Positions 10,601-19,992 of a stretch of DNA of 64,000 nucleotides are shown one piece after another. The DNA comes from Ustilago trichophora (taxonomy: Eukaryota; Basidiomycota; Ustilaginomycetes; Ustilaginales; Ustilaginaceae). A program made the position numbers and the translations under genes. Under the pieces are notes generated by a model, which was given only the letters and a program-made list of their open reading frames with translations, searched no databases and was not told the DNA's origin. Position 1 is the first letter of the stretch, and every line of letters starts with the position of its first letter. The stretch spans positions 496,001 to 560,000 of the forward strand of contig OOIN01000036.1 in assembly GCA_900323505.1 (NCBI GenBank). The letters are read 5' to 3'.

Positions 10601-11961
10601 AGACCGTCGATCTCGTCGAAGAAGATGATACTGGGTTGCGAGGCTCTAGCCTCCTCGAACAAGAGACGGAGCTGCCTTTCCGCTTCACCAACCCACTTGG
10701 AGAGACAGTCGGCACCTTTGCGCATGAAGAAGCTGACTTGCTGACCCTCGGTGCTGCAACTGGCGGCGAGAGCACGCGCCACGAGCGTCTTACCCGTACC
10801 GGGTGGTCCGTGGAAGAGCACACCGCGTGGCGGTGTGACCTTGAAGCGTTGAAAGACTTCCGGGTAGAGCAATGGAAGCATGACCATCTCCTTGAGCTGT
10901 TGGATGTGGCCATCGAGGCCACCGACGCTGTCAAAGTCGATGTTCATGTCGACGCCGAGGGGATCGATATCGGCCAGCGGATCGCCACTCTTCTTGATGC
11001 GACCAAAGCTGTCGGTTCCACCCGAGCCCGTCAGGCCCCCTGGTAGGCCACCAGCGGCTCCGGCACTGCCTGCACCGAGCAAACCACCAGCAGCTCCACC
11101 GCCGAGGGCAGCAGGGCCGCCCGGTTTCCGCATGGCGTTGTTCTGCAGCTCGTCATCGGAGCTGTCGACGGGGTCGCCAAAGACGCGTGCATAGTCCTTG
11201 CCAGTCATGGAAGTGGGTAAGGCGTTCCAGCCCTCCTGGCCCTTCTTGCCGCGACCGGGGAATGGCATGGGCAGACGCGCACCCGAGCCTCCAGGAGCCG
11301 CATCGCTGCCAGCAGGGTCGAGATCGTAAGCGCTGTTGCCGCCGCGTCCACGGTTGTTACGGATGGTGCGGCCAAAGCCGTCTCTCGGCGGCGAAGGCGG
11401 AGGCGGCACGAGCGAGTAGTTGACCTTTTTGCGCTGACGAAGCGAGTAGGACTTGCCCTGGCTTCCTTCGGGTTCGTCGCTGTGGATGTCGAGCGGGTCG
11501 TCCTCGGCTCCCGAGATGTGTTCCTCTTCTGGGGTCTCGTCGCCTTCCATCTCGAACTCGTCGTCGAACTCATCGTCGGCGATCTTGCGCTTTGCAGGTC
11601 GACCACGGCCATTGGCAGCACGCTTCTTGGCAGCCATCTCGGCGAGGCGATTGCTCGAGCTGGTGGCGCCGCGTCGCAATCGGCCCGAGGAGCGGGTGGT
11701 GCGTTTGGAACCGTACTCGCCCTCGTCGTCCACCTCTTCTTCGTCGTCGTTGGCAACAAAGCCATCTAGGGCATTACTTCGGAGTCGTCGTGACGAGGAG
11801 CGGCGTGCAGGTCGGACCTCCTCTTCTTCATCCTCTTCCTCTTCGTGTTCGTCTGAAGCCTCTGATTCTGCCATGCTTTCAACCCTTTGGATGCGAACAC
11901 GTCCAGAGCGACTTCTGGAAAGGATCGCTTCTGACTCGTGATTCTCCGGCATGGCCGGCAT
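7639..11961 (-). CDS. YTA7: AAA ATPase with divergent bromodomain (Yta7/ATAD2/Abo1 family)
   Basis: A 1440-residue nuclear protein predicted to remodel or load histone H3-H4 and set chromatin boundaries, as known for yeast Yta7, fission yeast Abo1 and human ATAD2. The N-terminus (1-320) is acidic and basic low complexity, with a Gly-rich linker. AAA1 has Walker A GPPGTGKT (residue ~385), Walker B IIFFDEIDG (~445) and arginine-finger region RRPGRFDREF. AAA2 near residue 704 reads GDVGMGQGA, so the Walker A lysine is replaced by Gln, as expected for the inactive second ring of this family. A divergent bromodomain lies at ~1115-1185. The C-terminal helical segment (LSRLRASCFNAIW) is also family-typical. 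I chose the ATG at 11961 (MPAMPENHES); an in-frame ATG-like extension upstream to 12177 has leader-like, non-conserved composition. It is collinear with CIA1 and GUT1. Confidence 0.93.
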   Translation of the reverse strand: MPAMPENHESEAILSRSRSGRVRIQRVESMAESEASDEHEEEEDEEEEVRPARRSSSRRLRSNALDGFVANDDEEEVDDEGEYGSKRTTRSSGRLRRGATSSSNRLAEMAAKKRAANGRGRPAKRKIADDEFDDEFEMEGDETPEEEHISGAEDDPLDIHSDEPEGSQGKSYSLRQRKKVNYSLVPPPPSPPRDGFGRTIRNNRGRGGNSAYDLDPAGSDAAPGGSGARLPMPFPGRGKKGQEGWNALPTSMTGKDYARVFGDPVDSSDDELQNNAMRKPGGPAALGGGAAGGLLGAGSAGAAGGLPGGLTGSGGTDSFGRIKKSGDPLADIDPLGVDMNIDFDSVGGLDGHIQQLKEMVMLPLLYPEVFQRFKVTPPRGVLFHGPPGTGKTLVARALAASCSTEGQQVSFFMRKGADCLSKWVGEAERQLRLLFEEARASQPSIIFFDEIDGLAPVRSSKQDQIHASIVSTMLALMDGMDGRGQVVVIGATNRPDSVDPALRRPGRFDREFYFPLPSLEARKSIINIHTRKWEPPLDDDFKARLAEVTKGYGGADLRALCTEAALNAIQRRYPQIYSTTDRLLLDPASIQVDAKDFMMSVNKIVPSSARASASAAAPLPERLAPLLGSVVQDAIAVLDRILPPVSKRNPLEEALWEDDTFVPKGLTSGLSAADMLAGDRGFGREMLLQSFEAQRVYRPRMLVHGDVGMGQGAVGAALLQHLEGYHVQSLDIGTLLGDSARTPEAAIIQLFVEAKRHKPSVLYIPGIVHWSRSVSESVKTTFKALLDGLTDADPVMLLGIAEAPLDELDEEVHSWFDFLDDDVVEIPRPDQESRSEFFKEIFDHVIRPPTEFPDALPRRKRILEELPKAPPRPPRKLTQAELQQQADNDAKLLEHLKYRLGPVLAELRKKFKKFTRDVWDEYNLRELTQTFDWKREKGKITVELRYYRPGAAAQQAAEATNDEAEDRSMLETDAEIAAKRGITAAQFMGTPPGTIAEIKAEENIGEAAAGENGGAMFGNDGDVPMSSEAFLAAVAGLDKNYGIFPPADGSTEAIPPASQPNGVAATDATSTITPAPATPHATLSTIAEPNTILASAPNGTADATDAIEQDYVTRTMPIWTMNLEKMQKRLYYNGYLSCSGFMADIHKIVQNAEEAAEVDQDRVFKAHQLRNLAIVLMDQYIDAGFKEECDRMALRQMAREQEAEEAKIKAKQSAEEAAAKKAELAKGERSSARIAGKEPEAAGLEERGNKRQRSVSGQMGEASTSTAATTSTAAAAAAAAADEVAESSVSDMQVESSFNPSSTSAEGGEEEARKRARLTSPTPATTSHTTAPADGVSNTTNTTVEPIPTATPQPPPHPPLTYTTAAYTHLLNRILTSTSTYNIDQLSRLRASCFNAIWTHRADWNRDELIGKLIEIADKSEAAVGRELRLRGKEMGRIQG

Positions 11962-12640
11962 GATGGTGGATGGTGGATGGTGGATGATCGGTGGATGAAG
12001 GTATATATGGATGCAATGAATGTGGTGACAAGATGAAAGAGCGGGAGGTGGACGAAGGAAGGCGAGGTATAGAGAGAAGGAAAGAGAAAGCGACGCACAG
12101 AGGTTGGAGCATCCGAACTGGCCGAGTGCCAATTCAGTGTACAGTACGGTTGTAATTCGTGGCGCGCTTCTCAGCACGCAGAGCAGCAGTTGAGCAGTCT
12201 CGTTGACACAATTGGCTCAGCCATTTTCTCCGCCGCGTCTGTTTTTCTTGTCTCGGCTTTTCAACCAACACTCACGCAAAGCGCACGCGCCTGTGACCCT
12301 CTTTTCTCCAGCCCAATCTCCGAACAGGAGAAAGCAGTTGACCATGATGGTGACGAGCCCTTTGAGAAAGCCCAGCAAAGCCATTGTTCATTGTGGAGTG
12401 CGGTACGTAAGCTCAACCTTGAGCCGGCAAAAGCTTGTTTGCATTCAGTATGCGGCGCGCCAGACTCGATGGTCGACTCATTGGCCAAAATCAGAAGAAA
12501 CCCTCTTTCTTCCTGTTGAGATCTCAATACTGCACTCGATCCTGCACTCGAGCTACTGTATCGAGTGACATTAGAGGATCTTACGATTGGCAAATCTGTC
12601 AAGAATAACACATCTATCTTTACGTTGTTTCAGCTACCCT
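11962..12640. other. Intergenic region between CIA1 and the Yta7-like gene
   Basis: Promoter and leader of the Yta7-like gene (minus strand) plus the 3' end of CIA1. A GTATATATGG element lies about 40-50 bp upstream of the Yta7 ATG. Plus-strand frames at 12190-12570 look non-coding. I see no further gene. Confidence 0.5.
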
Positions 12641-14023
12641 TCAAGCTGCACTCTTGCCCTTGGCAGCGGTAGCAGCGTACGGCGAATTCGGCAAAGTCCA
12701 CACCTTGACACTTCCATCGTCACCTGCACTGGCCAGCATATCTGACATGATCTCGTGCGCAACTCCACCCGCTACACCGCCGTTCTTTGGCGTCTCTCCA
12801 TCCTCCATGAGCTCTTCGATCTTTGCCGACATTCCCGATCCCGCCTTGCCATTCAGACTCTCTGGTGCCCACGAGACGCAGTTGACATCGGCACTTCCAT
12901 GTGCCCTCTCCATCTTGGCGATGAGCTCCACTTTGGGGGCCAGCTGCTTGTCGTCGTCCTCGGATGCAGTGATCTCGTAGACGCAGATTCGGCCATCGCC
13001 ACCGCCACTTGCCAGTCGACCGAGGTTACCACGGCGCAAAGATGTCTTGTCGACACCCCAAGAGACGCTGTATACTGTTCGGTCATGGTGGCCTTTGAGC
13101 AAGCTGACTGGCACCCATTTTTCACCGCGACGACCTGCCATTTTGCCCTCGGGCTTGATGCCACGTGCTTCGCACTGATCTGCATCCAATCTGCGCCAGA
13201 TGCGAACGGTCAAATCATCGGAAGCAGAAGCGAGATAGTTGCCACAAGGCGAGAAGGAGAGTGACCAGACGGTCGATTCGTGGCCGGTGAGCGTGGTATA
13301 GCAGAACCAGTCATCGGAAGGGTCGTCGATGTATAGCTTGATAGCGTCGTCGTAGGATGCCGATGCAAGCACTTCGTCGTTCGGATGCCAAGCGACCACT
13401 TTTACGTCCTGCGAATGCTCCATGAGCACAGAGAGGCATTCGAACTCGGCGTCAGCTTGCACCTCCCAGATCCACACCGACTTGTCTCTGCTGCACGATG
13501 CAAGCACACCGCCCGTGTGAGAAAACGCAACCGATTTGCACTCCGACTCGTGCCCTTCCAGAGTGCCAACACAGTCCCATTCGGGCTCGTCGACGTGTGC
13601 ACCGCCATTGCTGAGTGCGAGGGGGCCAGAGCCATGCGTGTTGCCTTCCAGCTCGCCATCCATATCCTGTACCCTTTCCCAGATGCCCACCGTCGAATCA
13701 AACGAAGCCGTAGCGAGGATCTTGCCATCGGGAGCCCATGCTACTTGTCGGACCGTACGCTGGTGACCGGTTGGGATCACTTCGCGAAGGTTGAACGATG
13801 GATACTTGGAGGTGGAGGGCCCATCCGCAGAGGTGGTCGAGATGAAGTTGTAGGCGTGCAGTCGGACATCTTTGTCACCGGAGCAGGAGGCGAGGATGGG
13901 CATACGTGGATTCCATGCCAGATGCCAGGCGCGGGAAGAGTGTCCCTCGAGGTCGGCGAGGAGATGCAGCGAGGATGTTGAGGTGGTTGGTGCGCCTGTT
14001 GCTGTGGTGGTGGTGGACGACAT
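12641..14023 (-). CDS. CIA1: Cytosolic iron-sulfur assembly WD40 protein Cia1
   Basis: A 460-residue seven-bladed WD40 propeller. The repeats are easy to see: LEGHSSRAWHLAWNP, GHQRTVRQVAWAPDG, LEGHESECKSVAFSHTGG, MEHSQDVKVVAWHPND, LTGHESTVWSLSFSPCG, KGHHDRTVYSVSWG and HGSADVNCVSWAPE, closing with a final strand near SAGDDGSVKVW. The first blade pattern (ILASCSGDKDVRLHAYN) and the blade spacing match Cia1/CIAO1, a subunit of the CIA targeting complex (with Cia2 and Met18/MMS19) that delivers Fe-S clusters to nuclear and cytosolic apoproteins. It is longer than the ~330-residue yeast protein because of loop insertions at ~130-160, ~300 and ~395-425. The start ATG at 14023 (MSSTTTTATG) precedes the first blade directly. 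Confidence 0.93.
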   Translation of the reverse strand: MSSTTTTATGAPTTSTSSLHLLADLEGHSSRAWHLAWNPRMPILASCSGDKDVRLHAYNFISTTSADGPSTSKYPSFNLREVIPTGHQRTVRQVAWAPDGKILATASFDSTVGIWERVQDMDGELEGNTHGSGPLALSNGGAHVDEPEWDCVGTLEGHESECKSVAFSHTGGVLASCSRDKSVWIWEVQADAEFECLSVLMEHSQDVKVVAWHPNDEVLASASYDDAIKLYIDDPSDDWFCYTTLTGHESTVWSLSFSPCGNYLASASDDLTVRIWRRLDADQCEARGIKPEGKMAGRRGEKWVPVSLLKGHHDRTVYSVSWGVDKTSLRRGNLGRLASGGGDGRICVYEITASEDDDKQLAPKVELIAKMERAHGSADVNCVSWAPESLNGKAGSGMSAKIEELMEDGETPKNGGVAGGVAHEIMSDMLASAGDDGSVKVWTLPNSPYAATAAKGKSAA

Positions 14024-14833
14024 CTTGGTGGATGATATTGGATGGCTGGAAGTTGCTTCAGTTGACTAGAGATGTGTTTGAGCTTTGCTCTGCGTGAAGT
14101 AGTAGGCGGCGTTGTCTCTCGTATCCGAAAACGATGGCAACTCGATAAAGTAACCGTACGTGACTCGACGGAAATGTCAAGTGAATCAGAATCGAGATGA
14201 AGAGTCAAGGAGGATGTCGTAAGGCTGTAACATACGTGTGTATGAGCAATGCAGTGGTAGTGGTAGTGGTAGTGATAGTGGTAGTGGAGATGATGATGAT
14301 GAAAGGACCAGGAGTGGTTCTGTAAGTCGATCAACCATCGGTCAACACACACTGTGCAAATTGGACGACCGGATGTGATCCGAAGCTGACCCGGATTTAT
14401 ATTCTCTCTTCTTGGTTTTTTGTTTTTTGTTTTTTGTTTTTTGTTTTTTGGTCTTTTGCTGAGTGAGCCATGGTTGCCAGCTCCAGCTGACAAAATCATT
14501 CACGTTACATCTTGTTACTGTTCCGAGATGGCCGCTTGTTCCTGCATCGACAAGATCAGCAAGCCAAGTCTTCTCCAGCCTCATTTGATCACGGCACACT
14601 CGCATCATTGCACGCTGCGTGCTTCTCTCAACTCATCATGTGGACGGCACTTGCTAGCAGAAAGCTCCAGTTGTCTAGCGAGCTCGTAATAGGAGCGTAT
14701 GCCACTCCAAAAACAAAGATCTTGTCAACAACATTCAAACGACTTGTTGGCATAGCGAGCTTCCATTCAGGATCTTATCTTGTGTACATGACGACAGCAC
14801 GTTCCAACTCGTCTTTGTCTAAAGAAGCTAGAA
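14024..14833. other. Intergenic region between GUT1 and CIA1 with repeats
   Basis: It contains the CIA1 promoter side (minus strand), a degenerate (GTGGTA)n tract near 14250-14290, and a perfect heptanucleotide tandem repeat at 14415-14450. No coding sequence is supported. Confidence 0.55.
14415..14450. repeat. (GTTTTTT)5 tandem heptamer
   Basis: Five perfect copies of GTTTTTT lie about 400 bp upstream of the CIA1 start codon. It is an A/T-rich simple repeat in an otherwise GC-balanced region. Confidence 0.9.
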
Positions 14834-16366
14834 TCAAGGGTTCTCATTCCAACCCTTAGCCCTCTCAACTGCCCTCTCCCAGCCGTGAAGCAGCTCCTTC
14901 CTCTTCTCCTCGCTGATCTTTGGCTCAAACACCTGCTTGCCAGCCGTGTTGACCTTGCTGAGCGTCTCGGGCTTGTTGATGTCCCATCCGAACAGTCCAA
15001 CTGCACTGCCCGCAAGCAGAGCCGATCCGAGGGCGGTGCTCTCCCTCATCTCTGGCCTTTCTACGTTGATGCCCAAGATATCGGCCTGGATCTGCATGGC
15101 TACGTCGCTGTTGGTCAATCCACCGTCGACTTGGAGTGCCTTGAGGGCGACACCAGAGTCCTTGGACATGGCGTCGAGGATGGCTTTGGTCTGGTAGCAC
15201 GTGGATTCGAGCGTGGCACGGCAGAAATGACGCTTGTCGGTGTAGGCGGTGATTCCGACCACGGTTCCGGCGGCTGTGTCGTCCCAGTAGGGGCAGAAGA
15301 GACCGTTGAAGGCGGTCACAAAGTAGACTCCACCCGTGTCCTCAACTTGGCCGGCAAGCTCACCGATCTCGCTGGCTTCCTTGATGAGTCCAAGGCTGTC
15401 ACGGACCCACTTGACCGCCGAACCAGCCACCGCGATGGATCCTTCGAGAGCGTAGTGCACCGGCGCATCGGGGCCGGCCTTGTATGCGATGGTGGAAAGC
15501 AAGCCGTTCTTGGACGAGACGACCTTCTCACCGGTGTTGTACAGCAGGAAAGCTCCGGTGCCGTACGTGTTCTTGGCTTCTCCAGGCTGGAAGCACTTGT
15601 TGCCCACCAACGCGGCCATCTGGTCACCTACGATACCGGCAATCTCGACTCCTTTGAGCGAACCATGTGCGATCTTTCCGTACACCTCGGAGGAGCTCTT
15701 GATTTCGGGAAGGATGTCCATGTCGATTCCGAAGAAATCGCAAAGCTTCTGGTCCCACTTTTGCGCACGTAGATCCATAAACATGGTTCGCGAGGCGTTT
15801 GAAGCATCGGTGATGTGAGCCTGCTTGTCGGTCAAGTTGTAGACGATCCAGCTGTCGACGGTACCAAAGAGCATCTGCTTGTCATCGTGAGCCTTGCGCA
15901 CTTGGGGAAGGTTGTCGAGCATCCATCGGAGCTTGACGGAAGCAAAGTAAGTGGAGAGAGGAAGACCGGTCTCCTCCTTGACAGCATCGACGCCCTTGTC
16001 GCTCTTGGCCTCGAGCTGGCGGATGGTGGTGGTGGTTCGTGCGTCGGGCCAGGCGATGGCACGGGTGAGAGCCTTACCGGTGTTCTTGTCCCAGACGACG
16101 GTGGTCTCACGCTGGTTGGTGACACCGATGACCTTGACATCGGTCTTCTTGTACTCGCCGCCCTGTTCGAGCTTGATGAGGGCCTGGTCGATGCATTCGT
16201 GGACGCAGTCGATGATCTCGTGTGCGTCCTGCTCGTGCCAACCGGGGTGAGGGTAGTACTGGTTGAACTCCATCTGGTGCGAAGCGAGAACCTTTGCGAA
16301 CTCGTCAAAGACCATGAATCGGACACTGGTGGTACCAGCGTCGACGGAGCCTACGAGATCCGGCAT
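14834..16366 (-). CDS. GUT1: Glycerol kinase
   Basis: A 510-residue FGGY-family sugar kinase that converts glycerol and ATP to glycerol-3-phosphate, the entry step of glycerol catabolism, usually cytosolic. The N-terminal phosphate loop is GSVDAGTTSVRFMVFDE (residues ~6-22). The FGGY core motif GVTNQRETTVVWD is at ~82, and the glycerol-binding WHEQDAHEI stretch precedes it. The C-terminal FGGY signature region includes YWDDTAAGTVVGIT, LQVDGGLTNSDVAMQIQAD and STALGSALLAGSAVG. Length matches bacterial and eukaryotic enzymes (about 500 residues), without the long N-terminal extension of the S. cerevisiae protein. No intron is required. The start ATG at 16366 immediately precedes the conserved first strand. 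Confidence 0.96.
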   Translation of the reverse strand: MPDLVGSVDAGTTSVRFMVFDEFAKVLASHQMEFNQYYPHPGWHEQDAHEIIDCVHECIDQALIKLEQGGEYKKTDVKVIGVTNQRETTVVWDKNTGKALTRAIAWPDARTTTTIRQLEAKSDKGVDAVKEETGLPLSTYFASVKLRWMLDNLPQVRKAHDDKQMLFGTVDSWIVYNLTDKQAHITDASNASRTMFMDLRAQKWDQKLCDFFGIDMDILPEIKSSSEVYGKIAHGSLKGVEIAGIVGDQMAALVGNKCFQPGEAKNTYGTGAFLLYNTGEKVVSSKNGLLSTIAYKAGPDAPVHYALEGSIAVAGSAVKWVRDSLGLIKEASEIGELAGQVEDTGGVYFVTAFNGLFCPYWDDTAAGTVVGITAYTDKRHFCRATLESTCYQTKAILDAMSKDSGVALKALQVDGGLTNSDVAMQIQADILGINVERPEMRESTALGSALLAGSAVGLFGWDINKPETLSKVNTAGKQVFEPKISEEKRKELLHGWERAVERAKGWNENP

Positions 16367-17956
16367 GTTGGGCTAACGTTGAAGGAATGGTCAAGGGGAA
16401 ACTAGGGGTCGAAAGGAGTGTGCGGGAGTCTAGCAGAGGGAGGGACCCCAGATGAAGCAAGTAGGATTTCGAGGTGGTGGTGGGACTTGAGCTCTTGGAT
16501 GATGCTGCTAAGGTGAAGCAATGACACGGACAGGGTGTGGTGAGAAGGAAAGATGGGATGGCTTGGCGACACTCAGACCTCAACGCACAAAGTGGGGACA
16601 CACGCGGAGATGCGAGCTGGCAGCCCCCTTATTCTCTGTCGGAGAGAAAATGCCCGACCACATGATGAGGCACACTTACACTGTATCCAGGCGAGCATCG
16701 CTTCCGTACATTGTACACACAGGCACAGACAAGAGGAGCAAAGCAATCCAATGACGCTCTCGCTGATCACGGGCGAAGTGTGCTTGGCATCCGAGCAGAG
16801 AGAGAGAGAGAGACGATTCCGACAACCCGGACTCAAGAGATGGCCAAGGCGCAGAGCACGGCAGAGCGCATGACACTCTGATCGGCACACGGCTAGTCTT
16901 GTTGCGATTTGAGCCGTGTCACTGAAAACACGCGGGCCGCCTTGTCCGTAGACAGTGCAGCCAACCAGCTGTTTTCTCCTTGGATTTTTGTGCAGGCAGG
17001 ATCGGAAGGACAAAGTTGGACGGATGAATCCAAAATCGCACCGTACACGGCACACGGCACAAGGCACAAGCCAAGCTCACCCAAAGCTAAGCGAGGGGCA
17101 AAGCCACATGCACCACCAACAGCAGCCTACAGTACTGCTGTACCTCCCTCTTTTTTTTTTCTGTCTTCTTCTTCTTCTTCTTCTTCTTCTTCGAGTTTTT
17201 GTTCATCCGGCGAAAGTGCCTTTTTCCCTCCCTTTCTCTCGCTCACACCATCATAGCTTGTGTCTGTCGGAGATAGTGCGACCACATTTACTGGGAACAA
17301 TGGCAAAGTTGTCCGTTGCCATAATCAAACCCAGCCATTTGCATTTGTGCTCTCGTGTCGTCTGGTTCTGATGGTGAGAAGACAGACCCTTCTTTAAAGC
17401 CGGTCTTGGTCGGCATTTTTTTTTTTGCCTTCATGCGACACTACAGAAGGAATACAGTAGCCAGAATCCATACTGTTCGCTCCCATTTGCACCAATGAGA
17501 CAGCAGCAGCACTTTTGCTCTGCCAAATGAAGCAGGAGGAAGAAAACCGTTCATCTTGGCGACGAGAGGGTAACACCAAAAAAAAAGAAAAAAAAAAAAA
17601 AAAAATGACGCTGGATTGCAGCCGGTCCGGATGTGCTTTGAATTTCAAGCCGCGAACAAAAGTCGCCGGCCCTTTTTTCGATCTTTGACATTTCCAAGGG
17701 GTCTAACACTCATTGCGAAAATGCACCGTGATGAGCTGAAGAAGGGTCTGGATGAGAGTGCGGAAATCGGAAGTCGAGTCTGTGCAAATTTGGCCTTGAG
17801 AAGTTTATGCTCAACGACACAACTGACAACCTCCATCCTCATCATCCTCCGCACTTACACTGTCCTTCCACACTTTTCACGCAGCAAAGTTAGGCCGTAC
17901 CTCAAGCTACTCGGCAACATACTCGCTCAGCTCGAAGCTGTATCGTCTCGCTCAAC
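16367..17956. other. Divergent promoter region between GUT1 and RPC11
   Basis: A 1.6-kb region between two divergently transcribed genes. It holds simple repeats: a GA run near 16799-16813, a T-run and (CTT)n at 17151-17192, and an A-rich tract at 17578-17605. No frame shows recognisable protein character. The length and repeat content fit regulatory and leader sequence. Confidence 0.5.
17164..17192. repeat. (CTT)n microsatellite
   Basis: Consecutive CTT units follow a short T-run in the GUT1-RPC11 divergent intergenic region. Confidence 0.9.
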
Positions 17957-18485
17957 ATGCTCTTCTGTCCAACATGCGCCAACTGCTTGATCATCCAACT
18001 CGACGATCAAGGAAACAACAAGTGGTCCTGCCTCACCTGCCCTTACGAATTCCCCATCATTCGACAGATGACCACTCGACTGCATTTGAAACGTAAAGAG
18101 GTCGACGATGTCATGGGTGGCGAGGAGAGTTGGAAGAACGTCGATTCTACCGATGGTAAGTGCCCTAAACCCCCCTTGTTCGATGCAGCCAGGGATGGTT
18201 GTTCTGGTCATAGAGATAAGATTTTTGCTGACAGTGTCCTTGCTGCTGTGTACGACAGCACCGTGCCCCAAGTGCGAGAACCCCAAGGCGTTCTTCATGC
18301 AGCTGCAGATTCGTTCTGCTGACGAGCCGAGTAAGTTTCGCCCACACATCCTCTTCGAGGTTTTGCATTTGCCAGCACACAGGAACGTATTACTGACAAC
18401 CTGACCCTCCCGTTGCCATATCACAGTGACCACCTTCTACCGCTGCACAAATGGCAGATGTGCCTTTCAATGGAAGGAAAATTAA
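17957..18485 (+). CDS. RPC11: RNA polymerase III subunit Rpc11 (three exons)
   Basis: Exons 17957-18155, 18259-18330 and 18427-18485 join to a 109-residue protein, the usual Rpc11 length (~110). The N-terminal zinc ribbon has CPTC (Cys4/Cys7) and CLTC (Cys25/Cys28), followed by PYEFPI and the family motif KRKEVDDVMGG. The C-terminal TFIIS-like ribbon has CPKC, the catalytic-hairpin motif QIRSADEP containing the Asp-Glu pair, and the closing CTNGRCAFQWKEN. The protein mediates RNA cleavage, termination and reinitiation by Pol III. Introns start GTAAGT and end CAG; both are phase 1. The second splits the codon for the Met directly after RSADEP. An alternative acceptor at 18234 is also in frame and would insert eight residues; the family pattern favours 18258. 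Confidence 0.93.
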
Positions 18486-18930
18486 ACGCCATGACACGAC
18501 CTATCAATTTGCCCAGCACCATATACCCCCAGGACGTTTGCCCTCTGCACATTTCGTCCTGCCTCTTTCTTCGCATCTGTACCACTAGCCATAGCACTTT
18601 GTCTAATGCCATACTGTATCCCATCCTGTCCTCCGCGGATGTCTGCATCGAATGTCTTGAGGGAAGTACAAGACGAGTGACGAGCGATAGCGAATCAATT
18701 GCGAATATTCTCGGCCGTGAGACATCAATCGGCGTGACGCTGCTGCCGACTTGCGGCTTGTGGACCCTTTCTTCCTCCACACCGCACCTCCTGACACATG
18801 CATACATTCAGCCCGCCTTCCTCCCCAATTCCTCTCCCTTTCCTCCTTTCCAACAACAACTTCGACCACAAGCCGCCCCCGACGCATCTTGACCCTTCTT
18901 CCAATCTGAATCGGGAGAGCGTATCCATCG
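18486..18930. other. Intergenic region between RPC11 and the TANGO2-like gene
   Basis: About 445 bp containing the RPC11 3' end and the promoter and leader of the TANGO2-like gene, which turns CT-rich from ~18770. I see no additional gene. Confidence 0.55.
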
Positions 18931-19992
18931 ATGTGCGTCATATTCTGGACCATCAACGACCCAATATACGACCTTGTGATAGCATCCAATCGGGACGAAT
19001 TTCTATCTCGCCCCACTCTCCCAGCATCCTGGCACGACTTCTCTCCTTCCTCTTCCTCTTCATCCTCCATCAACCCTTCTGAACCCTTCCGCATCCTCAG
19101 CGCTCGAGATGCGACGGGAGGAGGCACCTGGCTAGGCATCACCAGAAACGGCGCCTTTGCAACGCTGACGAACTTCACCGAGCAATCTGCGCCCCTCCCG
19201 GCTGGTATGGATGCATTCGAATCACGCGGCAAGCTCGTAAGGGACTGGCTTGTACGTCAGGCCCAAGGTACAAAGGCAAGGCAAAGGGGATTGGCAGAGG
19301 TGCACCGGGAGATCGAGTGTTATCTCCTAGGGGTAGCGGAGAAGGGTGATAGATTTGCGGGGTTCAATTTGCTTGTGGGGGCCGTTTCTGCTGATGGAGG
19401 TGTTGTTGGATACGTGACGAATCGCAACGCTGATGGAGCGGTGGTGAAGGACGCTAAGCCCAAGATCTTTCTCCCTCAACCTCACATCAACGCTAAAGAC
19501 AAAGACGAGGACCAAGCTGGGTCGAAAGGCTGTCTGTCCACCTCCACAGCACCCCCAACAGGCATGTCAAACAGCACCCTCACCCAACCCTGGTCAAAAG
19601 TCACTTCCGGAAGCACTCTCTTCCAATCCGCCCTCCTACAGCACCAACAACACTCCTCCACTGACCATCACATCGACTTGATCGAACGCCTCTTCGATCT
19701 ACTGTGGACATCGTCCGATCCCAAACCAGCTACAAGGGCCGAATTACGCAACTCGGTGCTGATATCTCCGCTAGAGCTTCCAGCTGCACCACAAGGAAGC
19801 GCAAGAGATTGGTACGCCACGAGGACGAGCACCGTTATTCTTGTTAGGAAGGATGGCAAAGCGGTGCTGGTGGAAAGGGACACGTTTCAAGCAGAGGAGG
19901 GTGAGGTGGGGCTGGTCAATGGACCAGAGGGTAGCGGGGCTACAAAAGGCCGATCTGGGGGTCAGAGGACGTTCGAATGGACCATCGAGTGA
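18931..19992 (+). CDS. TANGO2/NRDE family protein
   Basis: A 353-residue protein beginning MCVIFWTIND, with the diagnostic NRDE motif in ASNRDEFLSRPT (residues ~23-34) and the following ARDATGGGTWLGITRNGAFATLTNF segment typical of the NRDE/DUF833 family. The catalytic-type Cys2 after the initiator Met is conserved in this Ntn-hydrolase-like family. Human TANGO2 has been linked to heme mobilisation and to Golgi and mitochondrial lipid homeostasis; the biochemical role in fungi is unsettled. A Ser-rich insertion (~42-52) and a low-complexity loop (~195-245) make it longer than the ~280-residue animal protein. The ATG at 18931 is set by the conserved N-terminus. Confidence 0.9.
   Translation: MCVIFWTINDPIYDLVIASNRDEFLSRPTLPASWHDFSPSSSSSSSINPSEPFRILSARDATGGGTWLGITRNGAFATLTNFTEQSAPLPAGMDAFESRGKLVRDWLVRQAQGTKARQRGLAEVHREIECYLLGVAEKGDRFAGFNLLVGAVSADGGVVGYVTNRNADGAVVKDAKPKIFLPQPHINAKDKDEDQAGSKGCLSTSTAPPTGMSNSTLTQPWSKVTSGSTLFQSALLQHQQHSSTDHHIDLIERLFDLLWTSSDPKPATRAELRNSVLISPLELPAAPQGSARDWYATRTSTVILVRKDGKAVLVERDTFQAEEGEVGLVNGPEGSGATKGRSGGQRTFEWTIE

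Noticed and set aside
11962..12177. 72-codon N-terminal extension of the Yta7-like protein
   Set aside because: The extra residues are His/Pro/Ser/Cys-rich, resemble translated leader, and precede a good start (MPAMPENHES).
14885..15772. 295-codon plus-strand frame opposite glycerol kinase
   Set aside because: Antisense to a fully conserved enzyme, no recognisable domain.
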